A DNA stretch of 64,000 nt from Massilia sp. W12. Lineage in GTDB: Bacteria > Pseudomonadota > Gammaproteobacteria > Burkholderiales > Burkholderiaceae_D. A program made the translations under genes and the position numbers. Of this stretch, positions 19,026-27,377 are shown one piece after another (position 1 is the stretch's first letter; the number at the start of each line of letters is the position of its first letter). Below the pieces are notes generated by a model. That model did not search any database, was not told where the DNA came from, and saw only the letters and a program-made list of their open reading frames with translations. Location of the stretch: assembly GCF_037300705.1 (NCBI RefSeq), contig NZ_CP147776.1:3286001-3350000 (forward strand). Direction: 5' to 3'.

Positions 19026-20408
19026 TCAGTACGCATTTTCGCGCTTGGCCACCACCAGCACGGTGCGAATAATAATCCACAAATCCAGGGTAAGCGACCA
19101 ATTCCGCACATAATCGAGGTCATACTCAATGCGCGCCTGCATCTTGTCCAGGGTTTCCGTTTCGCCGCGCAAACCATTCACCTGAGCCCAGCCTGTGATG
19201 CCGGGTTTGACCTTGTGGCGCAGCATATAGCCCTTGATCAGCTTGCGGTACATTTCATTGTGCGCAACCGCATGCGGACGCGGCCCGACAATGCTCATGC
19301 GGCCTTGCAGCACATTGATGAATTGCGGCAATTCGTCCAGCGAGGTCTTGCGTAAAAACGCGCCGACGCGGGTGACGCGCTGATCATTTTTTTGCGCCTG
19401 CCTGACCACAGCGCCATCGTCGGCCACCGTCATCGAGCGGAATTTATAGACGATGATCTCCTCGCCATACAGGCCATAGCGGCGCTGCTTGAAAATCGCC
19501 GGCCCCGGCGAAGTGATCTTGACCGCCGCCGCCACCACCAGCATGATGGGCAACAGCATCAACAAAATCAGGCTGCCCAAGACCAAATCGCTGGCGCGCT
19601 TGATCACGCTGTTGACGCCGGTAAACGGGGTTTCGCACACCGCCACCACCGGCATGCCGCCCAGATTGTCGATGCGCGCCTGCATCAAATCAAACACATA
19701 GATATCCGGCAGGAAATACACCGAAGCAGTGGTGTCTTGCAATTCATCGAGCAATTTGCGGATGCGCGGCTGGGCCGAAATCGGCTGGCTGATGAAGACC
19801 ATCTTGATATTGTGCTTGTGCACATAGTCCGCCACATCGCTCATCTTGCCCAAAGGCGTGATGTTCGCCCCCGGCGGCTGGCGCGACACATCGCGATCAT
19901 CAAAAAAGCCATGCAGATGCATGAACATATAGGGGTTGTCGGCGATGCGCTTGGAGAGTTTCAAGCCGACATCATTGACGCCGATGATGATCACCGAGCG
20001 CGATTCGCCTTCCTTGCCCGGATCAATCACCATGCGCCGCACCGCCATATGGCTCATGATCAAAGCAAACGGCGTGGCGCCGAACCAGATCAGCATCACA
20101 TCTTCATCGTATTTATGTTCAAAACCGGTGACATGGCCGATCAGATACAAAATTCCCACCGTCAACAGCCAACCGACGATGATGTCGCGGATATAGGCAA
20201 ACATCTTGCCGCCACGCCAGGAACGATATGGATCAATCTGCTCATAAATCATGCCGGAGATGAAAAAGACGATAATCGCCAGCAATAAATAGTATGCGCT
20301 GAAATGCACGTCGCAAGCCCAGCTCACCAGGTACAACACGCCCCAGATGATGGAAGGGTCGAGCAAACGCTTGGAAAAAGATACCAGCGGAATGTCGGTC
20401 ACTGTCAT
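19026..20408 (-). CDS. epsB: Undecaprenyl-phosphate glycosyl-1-phosphate transferase EpsB
   Basis: 460 residues. About four N-terminal membrane helices and a nucleotide-binding-like CoA domain (SVIIIGVNDVGLKLSKRI, about 135-250) precede a fifth helix (LVLGSLILLMLLPIMLVVAA) and the catalytic bacterial sugar transferase domain with FKQRRYG, YKFRSM, SLDELPQFINVLQGRMSIVG and GITGWAQVNGLRG. This matches the WcaJ/EpsB family, which moves a hexose-1-phosphate from UDP-sugar to undecaprenyl phosphate and so starts repeat-unit assembly at the inner membrane. It lies 40 bases downstream of epsL and is separated from epsD by a 233-base gap in which no promoter could be identified with confidence. Confidence 0.93.
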   Translation of the reverse strand: MTVTDIPLVSFSKRLLDPSIIWGVLYLVSWACDVHFSAYYLLLAIIVFFISGMIYEQIDPYRSWRGGKMFAYIRDIIVGWLLTVGILYLIGHVTGFEHKYDEDVMLIWFGATPFALIMSHMAVRRMVIDPGKEGESRSVIIIGVNDVGLKLSKRIADNPYMFMHLHGFFDDRDVSRQPPGANITPLGKMSDVADYVHKHNIKMVFISQPISAQPRIRKLLDELQDTTASVYFLPDIYVFDLMQARIDNLGGMPVVAVCETPFTGVNSVIKRASDLVLGSLILLMLLPIMLVVAAAVKITSPGPAIFKQRRYGLYGEEIIVYKFRSMTVADDGAVVRQAQKNDQRVTRVGAFLRKTSLDELPQFINVLQGRMSIVGPRPHAVAHNEMYRKLIKGYMLRHKVKPGITGWAQVNGLRGETETLDKMQARIEYDLDYVRNWSLTLDLWIIIRTVLVVAKRENAY

Positions 20409-20448
20409 ATTTATCGCGCCAAAGTGTCAGCGGGCGGCGCCCGCATTA

Positions 20449-21708
20449 TCAGTATTCGTAATGTGCATTCAAGCCAATGCGGTTGTTATGGTAGGAACGG
20501 TATTCCAGATTGGAATCCAACTGATCCCGTCCTACATTTGCTGAAACTTGTAATTTTGGCAGTGGAACCCAGGTCAAACCCAGTGTTGCATTATAGACTT
20601 TCTCGACCAGATTGACGTTCATGCCAGGCATCGGCACAGCCGTGCGCCGCTCCAGATTCAAACGGCCATCCAATCTGAGTTTGCTGGAAATATTCCACAC
20701 CGGAATGATGCGCAGCCCATTGCTGAGTGAGAGACTGGTGCTTTCCTTATCCACGCCATCAAGCGCACGCCAGAGTTGCGCGCCAAACTCCAGCTTGGCG
20801 CTGGCGCGCCAATTGCCATTCAGATGCCAATTCAGCCCGGAGTAATCGCGCTCCGGCTGAAATTGATATTTGCGCCGCACATAGCCGGTCAGCAATTGCA
20901 ACTCGGTTTTGGCGGAATAAGCCCAATGCAGCTTGAGCTTGATTTCATCCGTGCTGCGGTCAAACTTATCGGCGGAGCGTTCGCTGTCCTTGAACAGCGG
21001 AAAACCTTCGCCGGTGCGGCGCACCATCAAACTCAAACTGCTGCCGCTGGCCGGCAGCCAGTCCAGCCAGGCCTCGCGCGTGATCTGCTTGCGGTCAAAC
21101 ATCTTCACGGTATCAAGCTCATTGCTCAAATCCAGCCGGCCAAGCGTGCCGCGCAGGCGGAAACTCGGATGAAAACGCCAGCCGCCATCGACAAAACGGT
21201 TATTTTGCTGGCGCAAATTACGCAAACTCACCAGCACCCTGCCCTCATACACATCAAACGGACTCATGGTTTTGGAGTTGCTCACGCCCAGATTGCCGGC
21301 AATATGGTTGCCAAGCTGCCAGGCCAGCGTGGTTTGTCCCTCGCGGCTGTCGTAATTCAAATCCGTGTGATTTTGAAACTTGCTGTGCCCGAGCACGAAA
21401 CGGCCCTGCAACAGCTGGCGGCCAAATTTCTTTTCCAGCGCCAGACCAAGGCGGGTATTGAGTTCCCAGTCCTGGCGCGCCTGCTTATCGCGCGCCTGGC
21501 GCTCCTGCTCACTGACATTCGGATTTTCCACATCTGGCCGGCTGCGCAGATTGCTGGCGTAGTTATAACTGAGGTCGGCAAAAGGCGTGATCAGCTTGCC
21601 GCTTTCGGCATGCGCACTGGCCGCCGCCGTCAACAGCAGCAAGCCGCACAAGCGGCGGCAAAGCCGTGACGGAACTGCAGGGGCCATATTATTTTCGGGT
21701 TGGAACAC
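20449..21708 (-). CDS. epsL: XrtB-associated outer-membrane protein EpsL
   Basis: About 419 residues. The start is taken as GTG at 21708 because GAGG precedes it by five bases and it leads into a signal peptide (RLCGLLLLTAAASAHA-ES); ATG at 21687 is the alternative. A longer frame would overlap the upstream gene. The mature part is rich in alternating aromatic/polar beta strands (KFQNHTDLNY, LNWHLNGNWRASAKLEFGAQ) and ends in a C-terminal aromatic (HYEY), as outer-membrane barrels do. It resembles the EpsL/putative barrel proteins of exosortase-B loci. Role in secretion or anchoring of the polymer at the outer membrane is inferred from context. Confidence 0.85.
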   Translation of the reverse strand: MFQPENNMAPAVPSRLCRRLCGLLLLTAAASAHAESGKLITPFADLSYNYASNLRSRPDVENPNVSEQERQARDKQARQDWELNTRLGLALEKKFGRQLLQGRFVLGHSKFQNHTDLNYDSREGQTTLAWQLGNHIAGNLGVSNSKTMSPFDVYEGRVLVSLRNLRQQNNRFVDGGWRFHPSFRLRGTLGRLDLSNELDTVKMFDRKQITREAWLDWLPASGSSLSLMVRRTGEGFPLFKDSERSADKFDRSTDEIKLKLHWAYSAKTELQLLTGYVRRKYQFQPERDYSGLNWHLNGNWRASAKLEFGAQLWRALDGVDKESTSLSLSNGLRIIPVWNISSKLRLDGRLNLERRTAVPMPGMNVNLVEKVYNATLGLTWVPLPKLQVSANVGRDQLDSNLEYRSYHNNRIGLNAHYEY

Positions 21709-21745
21709 GCTTGCCTCACATGAATGCTTCACAGAAATTGCCATT

Positions 21746-22411
21746 TTACCAATATTGCCAATTTCCTGTCTGCAAAACCCAGACGCCGAGCACGCCATTC
21801 GTGACGGCATGGGCAAATACCGCCGTCCACAAATTGCGGCTCTTCATATAAAGGAAACCATACGCCAGACCGGCAATCACGCCGGCGAACCATTCGGTAT
21901 GCGACACCGCAAACACCAGCGAGACCGCGAGCAGCCATTGATAGGGGATCGCGTTTGGATCAACTTGCTGAAAATCCGGCTTGACCAGCCAGCGTTGCAA
22001 AAAGGAGCGGTAAAACAATTCTTCCATCAGCGGCACCACCAGCGTCGCGCCAAAGATGCGCGTGCCGACTAAAAACCAATTCATTTTGTCCGGCGTGGTG
22101 TGCGGATCATAGCCGCGCCCCTCGCCCATCAACATCCAGGGCAGATTGGCGTTGATCCACAGCACAAACACCAGCACGCCGACGCCCAGCGAAAGCGCAA
22201 GCGCGCGTGCGCCCATGGCGCGCCGCAATTCATCATATTCATGACGGAAGTACCACAAAGCAGCCATGACCAGGCTGATCTTGACCGGATACAGCCACAG
22301 CAGATCGGGCTTGGAGACATGCAAGACCTTGCCCAACAAGTCTTCTATCGCCAAAAACAGAATATAAATTGCAAACGGTAAACAACGCGCCAGCATTGGT
22401 TTTGTCAGCAT
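21746..22411 (-). CDS. CPBP/CAAX-protease-related membrane protein
   Basis: 221 residues from the ATG at 22411. Six to eight hydrophobic helices and the CPBP (Abi) family residues are all present: E130-E131 with R135 (PLMEELFYRS), H171 (VSHTEWFAG) and H201/N205 (FAHAVTNG). This is the type found beside exosortase genes and called CAAX prenyl protease-related. The active-site set suggests a working intramembrane metallo- or glutamate-type protease. It starts the epsL/epsB unit, 37 bases ahead of epsL, after a 285-base gap. Substrate unknown. Confidence 0.85.
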   Translation of the reverse strand: MLTKPMLARCLPFAIYILFLAIEDLLGKVLHVSKPDLLWLYPVKISLVMAALWYFRHEYDELRRAMGARALALSLGVGVLVFVLWINANLPWMLMGEGRGYDPHTTPDKMNWFLVGTRIFGATLVVPLMEELFYRSFLQRWLVKPDFQQVDPNAIPYQWLLAVSLVFAVSHTEWFAGVIAGLAYGFLYMKSRNLWTAVFAHAVTNGVLGVWVLQTGNWQYW

Positions 22412-22477
22412 AGTGTTCTCTAGGTTTGGAATGAATGGCCCGCCTGGCGCCTGCAAACCGGGACGCCAATCACGCCT

Positions 22478-22538
22478 AAGTTTGACAGACTACAGGGAAA
22501 AAAATGGAAGGCCCGTCAGTACGGCAAGTTTGTCAGAC
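22478..22538. repeat. Pair of 13-bp direct repeats upstream of the eps locus
   Basis: AAGTTTGACAGAC (22478-22490) and AAGTTTGTCAGAC (22526-22538) differ at one base and start 48 bases apart, inside the 285-base gap between the RidA gene and the CAAX-protease-like gene. The spacing is close to a whole number of helical turns. They could be binding sites of a regulator of the eps locus. No clear -35/-10 or sigma-54 promoter was found nearby. The rest of the gap is AT-richer and holds nothing else recognised. Confidence 0.4.
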
Positions 22539-22696
22539 AATATTGCAGCAAATATGAATGCCACCTGTCTGTTTTGTACAACAAAGGCGGTAATCTTATC
22601 AAATTTCTTACATGATTGCAGCCTTTTATCAGAAAAAAATGTATGAATTCGTTTCTATAGGCTTGAAATTAATATTTCCAATTAGCAATATTGCAT

Positions 22697-23119
22697 TCAG
22701 GACATTGCGCCTTCTTTATTTGGCAACAAAGCCGTGGCCTCAATCTCAACTTTCGCCCGGCTTTCCAGCAAACCGGCCACCTGCAGCACCGACATCGCCG
22801 GGTAATGCGACCCCAGCACACGCCGATACGCCGCGCCAAGCGCAGCCCCGGCTTGCAGATATTCCTCACGCGACAGCACATACCAGGTCAGGCGCATGAT
22901 GTGCTGCGGCGCGCCGCCGGCCTCTTGCAATACCGCCAGCACATTTTGCAGCGCCTGCTCAGCCTGCGCCGCAAAATCATCCGACACCATACACTGCTGG
23001 CCATCCCAGCCTATACAACCGCTGATGCACACCAGCCGCGCGCCGCCGGGCAAGGGCGCCGCCACGCCATGCGCATAACCGCGTCCGCGCAGCCAACCGG
23101 GGGGCGATAAAAATTCCAT
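22697..23119 (-). CDS. RidA-family (YjgF/YER057c/UK114) protein
   Basis: 140 residues beginning MEFLSPPGWLRGRGYAHGVA; the ATG at 23119 follows the acyl-CoA dehydrogenase stop by one base. RidA-fold signatures: GGARLVCISGCIGWDG, FAAQAEQALQNVLAVLQEAG, RLTWYVLSREEY, YPAMSVLQVAGLLESRAKVEIEATA. Some RidA members deaminate enamine/imine intermediates; the arginine of the canonical active site is present in the RAKVEIEA segment. As the last gene of an aminobenzoyl-CoA-like operon it could hydrolyse an imine/enamine formed after ring reduction. A longer open frame upstream of the ATG is only antisense and shifted sequence of the dehydrogenase. Confidence 0.88.
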   Translation of the reverse strand: MEFLSPPGWLRGRGYAHGVAAPLPGGARLVCISGCIGWDGQQCMVSDDFAAQAEQALQNVLAVLQEAGGAPQHIMRLTWYVLSREEYLQAGAALGAAYRRVLGSHYPAMSVLQVAGLLESRAKVEIEATALLPNKEGAMS

Positions 23120-23120
23120 C

Positions 23121-24317
23121 TCACACTCCTTGCTGTAACACACTGCGCGCCACAATGTGCTGCTGCACTTCGCTGGCGCCTTCATAAATACGCAAAGCGC
23201 GCACTTCGCGATACAAGCGCGCCAGCGGATGGCCGTCGCACATCGCCGCCGCGCCGAATACTTGCTGGGCACGGTCAATAATCTGCTGGGCATGCTCGGT
23301 AGCCTGCCACTTGGCCTGCGCCACCGCCTGCGCCAGCGCGGCGTCTTGCGGCTGGCAATCATACAGCCAGGCGGCGCGCGCGCAGAGCAGGCCGGCCCCA
23401 TCCAGGCTGGCCGCCTGCTGCGCCAGCGTGGCAGCGCAAACCGCCTGATCCGCCAGCACGCCGCCATACATGGAGCGCTGTTTGGCGTGGCCGATGGCGC
23501 GCTGCAACGCGGCGCGCGCCATGCCCAAGGCCGCCGCCGCCACACTGCTGCGCAAAGCCTGCAAAACTTGCAGCGCCAGCGCATAACCACGCTGCGGCGC
23601 ACCCAACAGCGCCGCCGCCGGCAAGCCCACCCCATCCCAGGCGATGCGCGCCAAAGGATGCGGCGCTAACATCGTGAATTCCTCACACACCCGCCACGGC
23701 GACAGATGGCGCTCCACCACAAAGGCGGAAATGCCGTGCTGCGGCTTGGGCGTCTCGGCGCTGCGCGCAAATAGAATGCACACATCAGCATGCTGACCAT
23801 GTGAAATCCAGCACTTTTCACCCTGCACGACAAAACCATCCGGCTGCGGCCTGGCCTGGCAAGTCAAGGCGGCGGCGTCAGAACCGGCCGCGCTTTCAGA
23901 CAAGGCAAAAGCGCACAACACCTCCCCGCTGACAATCTGCGGCAGATACTGCGCCTGCTGCGCCGCACTGCCGCCGTGCAGCACGCTGGCCGCGCCCAAA
24001 GCCTGCATGGCGAACACAAAATCGGCCAGCGGCGCATAGCGCGCCAACACTTCGCGCTGCAAAACCAGGCTGCGCACAGAAAAAACCGCGCTATCAGCCA
24101 GACTGTCAAGCCAACCGCCCTGCCCCAGCAAGCGCGCAATCAGGCGGCAATCCTGCTCCATCGCTTGCGCGGTATGGCTGGCCGGATCATCCAAAGCAAT
24201 CCCGCGCCCGGCTAATGCGGGCAAGAGCGCGCCGCACACCCAGTCTTCAAACGCCTGCGCCATGGCGCGCTGGGCGTCGGTAAAAAACGGCGTCGCGCGC
24301 CAAGCCTGAATATCCAT
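23121..24317 (-). CDS. Acyl-CoA dehydrogenase family protein
   Basis: 398 residues from the ATG at 24317, one base after the hydratase stop, with GAGGG upstream. Full-length FAD enzyme: N-terminal helical domain, middle beta domain with CAFALSESAAGSD and GEKCWISHG, and C-terminal helical domain with the catalytic-region motif RALRIYEGASEVQQ. It oxidises an acyl-CoA at the alpha-beta bond and feeds electrons to ETF. In this operon it probably acts on a ring-derived or dicarboxylic acyl-CoA after ring opening. The coding sequence is very GC- and alanine-rich, like its operon partners. Confidence 0.9.
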   Translation of the reverse strand: MDIQAWRATPFFTDAQRAMAQAFEDWVCGALLPALAGRGIALDDPASHTAQAMEQDCRLIARLLGQGGWLDSLADSAVFSVRSLVLQREVLARYAPLADFVFAMQALGAASVLHGGSAAQQAQYLPQIVSGEVLCAFALSESAAGSDAAALTCQARPQPDGFVVQGEKCWISHGQHADVCILFARSAETPKPQHGISAFVVERHLSPWRVCEEFTMLAPHPLARIAWDGVGLPAAALLGAPQRGYALALQVLQALRSSVAAAALGMARAALQRAIGHAKQRSMYGGVLADQAVCAATLAQQAASLDGAGLLCARAAWLYDCQPQDAALAQAVAQAKWQATEHAQQIIDRAQQVFGAAAMCDGHPLARLYREVRALRIYEGASEVQQHIVARSVLQQGV

Positions 24318-24318
24318 C

Positions 24319-25149
24319 TTAATTTCCCTCAAATTGCAGCGGGCCGCGCGTGCTGAAAGCCTGATGCGCGCGCTTGAAATCGCCCGTCGCCATACACAGC
24401 GCCTGCGCCTGCGCTTCCGCCTCCAGCGCCTGCGGCAGCGACAGATTCCATTCCTGCTGCAACATTTTCTTGGTCATCGCATGGGCAAAGCGCGGCCCGG
24501 CGGCAAGCTCAGTCGCCAGCGCCAAGCCGGCCTGCGGCAAATCCGCCGCCGCATGCAGCGCCAGCAAATAGCCCCAGTCCAGCCCCTGTTGCGCCGTCAT
24601 ACTGCGCCCGCTGTATAACAACCAGGCCGCGCGCGCGGCCCCGATCTGGCGCGGCAACATCGCGCAAGCGCCCATATCCGCGCCGCACAAACCAACCCGG
24701 TTAAACAAAAAAGAAATCTGCGCCGCCGGCGTGGCCAGACGTAAATCCGCCGCCGTCGCCAGCATCGCGCCGGCCCCGGCGCACACCCCGTCCAGCAAGG
24801 CGATGATGGGTTGCGGACAATCCAGCATGGCCTGCACCACGGCGCAAGTCATGCGCGTGAATTCGAGCAATTCCGGCATGCTCATCTGCGTCAGCGGGCC
24901 GATGATTTCATGCACATCGCCGCCGGAACAGAAATCGGCCCCATCGCCGCTTAACAAAACCGCATGCACATCCGGCGCGCGCGCAATGCGCTGCAAAATT
25001 TCCAGCAAATGCGCATACGCGGCAAAGGTCAAAGCATGTTTGCGGGCGGGACGCACCAGGCGCACCCTCAAGACGCCGGCATCCAGCGCCAGCGCAATCT
25101 CAGAGCAAGGCGCGAGTTGCGCCAGCCAGGGGGCGAAAGCTTGTTTCAT
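24319..25149 (-). CDS. Enoyl-CoA hydratase/isomerase family protein
   Basis: 276 residues from the ATG at 25149, overlapping the upstream gene by ATGA. Crotonase fold: first oxyanion-hole region GADFCSGGDVHEI, second region GVCAGAGAMLATAADLRLAT, and FNRVGLCGADMGACAMLPRQ, a form common in hydratases of aryl-CoA degradation operons. It could hydrate, isomerise or hydrolytically open a cyclic CoA thioester. The order ligase, flavoprotein, hydratase, dehydrogenase, RidA supports a joint aromatic acid pathway. Exact reaction not determinable here. Confidence 0.88.
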   Translation of the reverse strand: MKQAFAPWLAQLAPCSEIALALDAGVLRVRLVRPARKHALTFAAYAHLLEILQRIARAPDVHAVLLSGDGADFCSGGDVHEIIGPLTQMSMPELLEFTRMTCAVVQAMLDCPQPIIALLDGVCAGAGAMLATAADLRLATPAAQISFLFNRVGLCGADMGACAMLPRQIGAARAAWLLYSGRSMTAQQGLDWGYLLALHAAADLPQAGLALATELAAGPRFAHAMTKKMLQQEWNLSLPQALEAEAQAQALCMATGDFKRAHQAFSTRGPLQFEGN

Positions 25150-27377
25150 GCGGATTCTCCAGAAAAAAGCGGCAAACTGATGCCGCGCGCCGCCGCCTGG
25201 CTGCGCGTCCAGGCCGGGTCTTGCAAATGGGGCCGGCCAATCGCACACAAATCGGCCCAGCCAGCCGCCAGCAAAGTGTCGGCCATCGCCATGTTTTGAA
25301 TATTCCCGGCGCACAACACCGGCATGCCGAGTTTGCGCCGGATCTGCGCCGCCGGCAATGCTTGATACATACGGCCATACGCCACCTGTTGATGGGGACT
25401 GACCTGCGCGCTCGACACGCTCAGCAAATCGGCCCCGCCGGCTTGCAGCAAGGCGGCGATTTGCAGCGCCTCATCCAGCGTATTGCCGCCCGCCACCCAA
25501 TCCAGCGCCGAGATGCGCACCGACAAAGGGCCGCGCCACACCGCGCGCACCGCCGCCAGCACTTGCAGCGGAAAACGGCAGCGCGCCGCCACATCGCCGC
25601 CATAGCCATCGCGACGCTGATTATAGAGCGGGGACAGAAAGCCGGACAGCAAATAGCCATGCGCGGCATGGATTTCCAACAGATCAAAACCGATCTGCGC
25701 AGCCAGCCGCGCGGCCGCGACAAAATCATCCAGAATCGCTTGCATGCCGGCCTCATCCAAGGCCTGCGGAGATGCTGAACGCCCGTCCTGCCAGGGCAGC
25801 GCACTGGCGGCAAACAAGGGCCAGGCTTGTGACGGCGGCAAGGGCGCCTCATAACCCAATCCGGCAGACGGCGGCAGACAAGCGCCCTTGGCTCCGGCAT
25901 GCCCGATTTGCGCCGCCAGCGCACAGCCGGCGGCGCGCGCCGTTTGCAGCACCGCGCGCCAGGCCGCCAGATCCGCAGCCTGCAAACTTAAACAAGCCGG
26001 CGTAATGCGCGCAGCCAGGCTCACCCCCAGCATTTCGGTGTACACCAGCGCCGCCCCGCCCTGCAGCAAGGCGCGCAAATGCGCCTGATGCCACGTCCCC
26101 AAACGCCCGTCCCTGGCCTGATATTGCGCCATCGGCGCGACCACGATACGGTTTGCCAGACGCAAACCGGCCAGCGCCAAAGGCTGCAAACAGGGCGCAG
26201 CCACCTGCCCCTGATTGCGGGCAAACCAGGCCGCATCCGCCGCCTGCAAATCGCTGTGCAGCACACGCATGCTGCGCGTCAGCAAGCTGTAGCAAAAAGC
26301 GCCAAAGTCTGCTTCAAACGGCGGATCAGCAAACCAATGCAAAGAATTATGGGCGGCATGCGCGCTGCGCATGAGTTGGCGCGGCCCCGCTTGCGCATAG
26401 GCGGCGCCGGCGGCGGCAAGAGAAGGCTGCTGCGCCAGCGTATGCGCCAGCAAGAGCGCATCCTGCCACGCCAGACGTGTCCCGGCGCCAATCGAAAAAT
26501 GCAGCTGATGGGCCGCATCGCCCAGTAAGAAAAGCGGGGTTTGGCCGGACTGCGCCTGCCAGCACGCGGCGACAAAGGGGTGAAATTGCTGCCACTGTGC
26601 GCCGGGCTGCGCCAACAGCGCCGCGCCCTGCAGCCAGTCGGCCAGGGTGTGCTGACAAAACGCCAGCCATTGCGCGCTGCTGGCGCCCGCCATATGCGCC
26701 TGCCACAGCGCCTCATCCGCTTCCAGCACCACACTGGCATGCCGCGCGGCGTGTGGATAGCAATGCGCATGCAGCCAGCCGTGCGGCGTTTGCACAAACA
26801 CAAAATGAAAGCCTGACAGCGCGCGCGCCAAGCCCAGCCAGACATAGCGCTTGGGGCGCGCCGGCATAGCCTGCTGCAGCGGCCCCGGCGCCGCCGCAAT
26901 CTGCAGCGCTTGCCGCCATGGACTGGCCACACCATCGCCAGCCAGCAGCAGATCCGCAGCAGGCGCCAGCTGCGCCGCATTATGCGGCAACAGCGGCGCA
27001 TCAAAATGCAGCGCAACCCCGGCCTGCTGCGCCGCCTGCGCCAAGACCTGCAACAACTGCCTGCGCCCAATCGCATACAGCGGCGCGGCCTGACACACAT
27101 CCTGCTGCGCCGGCTGGCCCAGACCCTGGCGCCAAATATGCAAAGCCTGAATCAGCTGCAAATGCGGCCGCAAAGCCGCCGCCGCCTGCGGCAGATGCGC
27201 CGCGCATTCCTCCAACCAGGCCGGCGGCAAAACCACGCCCCAGCCGGCCTGCTCCCACTGCGCCTTGGGATTGCGCTCATAAATACTGAGGCGATGCCCC
27301 TGCGCCCGCAGCAAGAGCGCGGCAAACAAAGCGGCCGGGCCAGCCCCGGCGCACGCGATCTGCAAAGGCCGGCTCAC
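25146..27377 (-). CDS. Two-domain aryl-CoA monooxygenase/OYE reductase (2-aminobenzoyl-CoA or salicylyl-CoA type)
   Basis: 743 residues with two flavin domains. Residues about 5-370 are a group A flavin monooxygenase: GAGPAALFAALLL near the N-terminus, AGDGVASPWR, and FLLGDAAHQLHFSIGAGTRL. Residues about 395-740 are an Old Yellow Enzyme-type NADH:flavin oxidoreductase: IVVAPMAQY, QIGHAGAKG, EIHAAHGYLLSGFLSP, NQRRDGYGG. This fusion is known for 2-aminobenzoyl-CoA monooxygenase/reductase of Azoarcus, which hydroxylates and then reduces the ring; salicylyl-CoA 5-hydroxylase annotations share the architecture. The RidA partner favours an amino substrate. It overlaps both neighbours by ATGA. Confidence 0.87.
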   Translation of the reverse strand: MSRPLQIACAGAGPAALFAALLLRAQGHRLSIYERNPKAQWEQAGWGVVLPPAWLEECAAHLPQAAAALRPHLQLIQALHIWRQGLGQPAQQDVCQAAPLYAIGRRQLLQVLAQAAQQAGVALHFDAPLLPHNAAQLAPAADLLLAGDGVASPWRQALQIAAAPGPLQQAMPARPKRYVWLGLARALSGFHFVFVQTPHGWLHAHCYPHAARHASVVLEADEALWQAHMAGASSAQWLAFCQHTLADWLQGAALLAQPGAQWQQFHPFVAACWQAQSGQTPLFLLGDAAHQLHFSIGAGTRLAWQDALLLAHTLAQQPSLAAAGAAYAQAGPRQLMRSAHAAHNSLHWFADPPFEADFGAFCYSLLTRSMRVLHSDLQAADAAWFARNQGQVAAPCLQPLALAGLRLANRIVVAPMAQYQARDGRLGTWHQAHLRALLQGGAALVYTEMLGVSLAARITPACLSLQAADLAAWRAVLQTARAAGCALAAQIGHAGAKGACLPPSAGLGYEAPLPPSQAWPLFAASALPWQDGRSASPQALDEAGMQAILDDFVAAARLAAQIGFDLLEIHAAHGYLLSGFLSPLYNQRRDGYGGDVAARCRFPLQVLAAVRAVWRGPLSVRISALDWVAGGNTLDEALQIAALLQAGGADLLSVSSAQVSPHQQVAYGRMYQALPAAQIRRKLGMPVLCAGNIQNMAMADTLLAAGWADLCAIGRPHLQDPAWTRSQAAARGISLPLFSGESA

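Noticed and set aside
21709-21816. Longer EpsL N-terminus
   Set aside because: It overlaps the upstream CAAX-protease-like gene by about 70 bases and has no ribosome site, whereas the start at 21708 gives a signal peptide.
22545-22562. Possible sigma-54 promoter (TGGCA..TTTGC on the minus strand) upstream of the eps locus
   Set aside because: The GG and GC elements are one base too far apart; sigma-54 promoters tolerate almost no change in spacing.
22697-23635. Extended frame that would fuse about 170 basic residues to the RidA protein
   Set aside because: The extension is a shifted reading of the acyl-CoA dehydrogenase gene; the RidA ATG at 23119 has the normal N-terminus.
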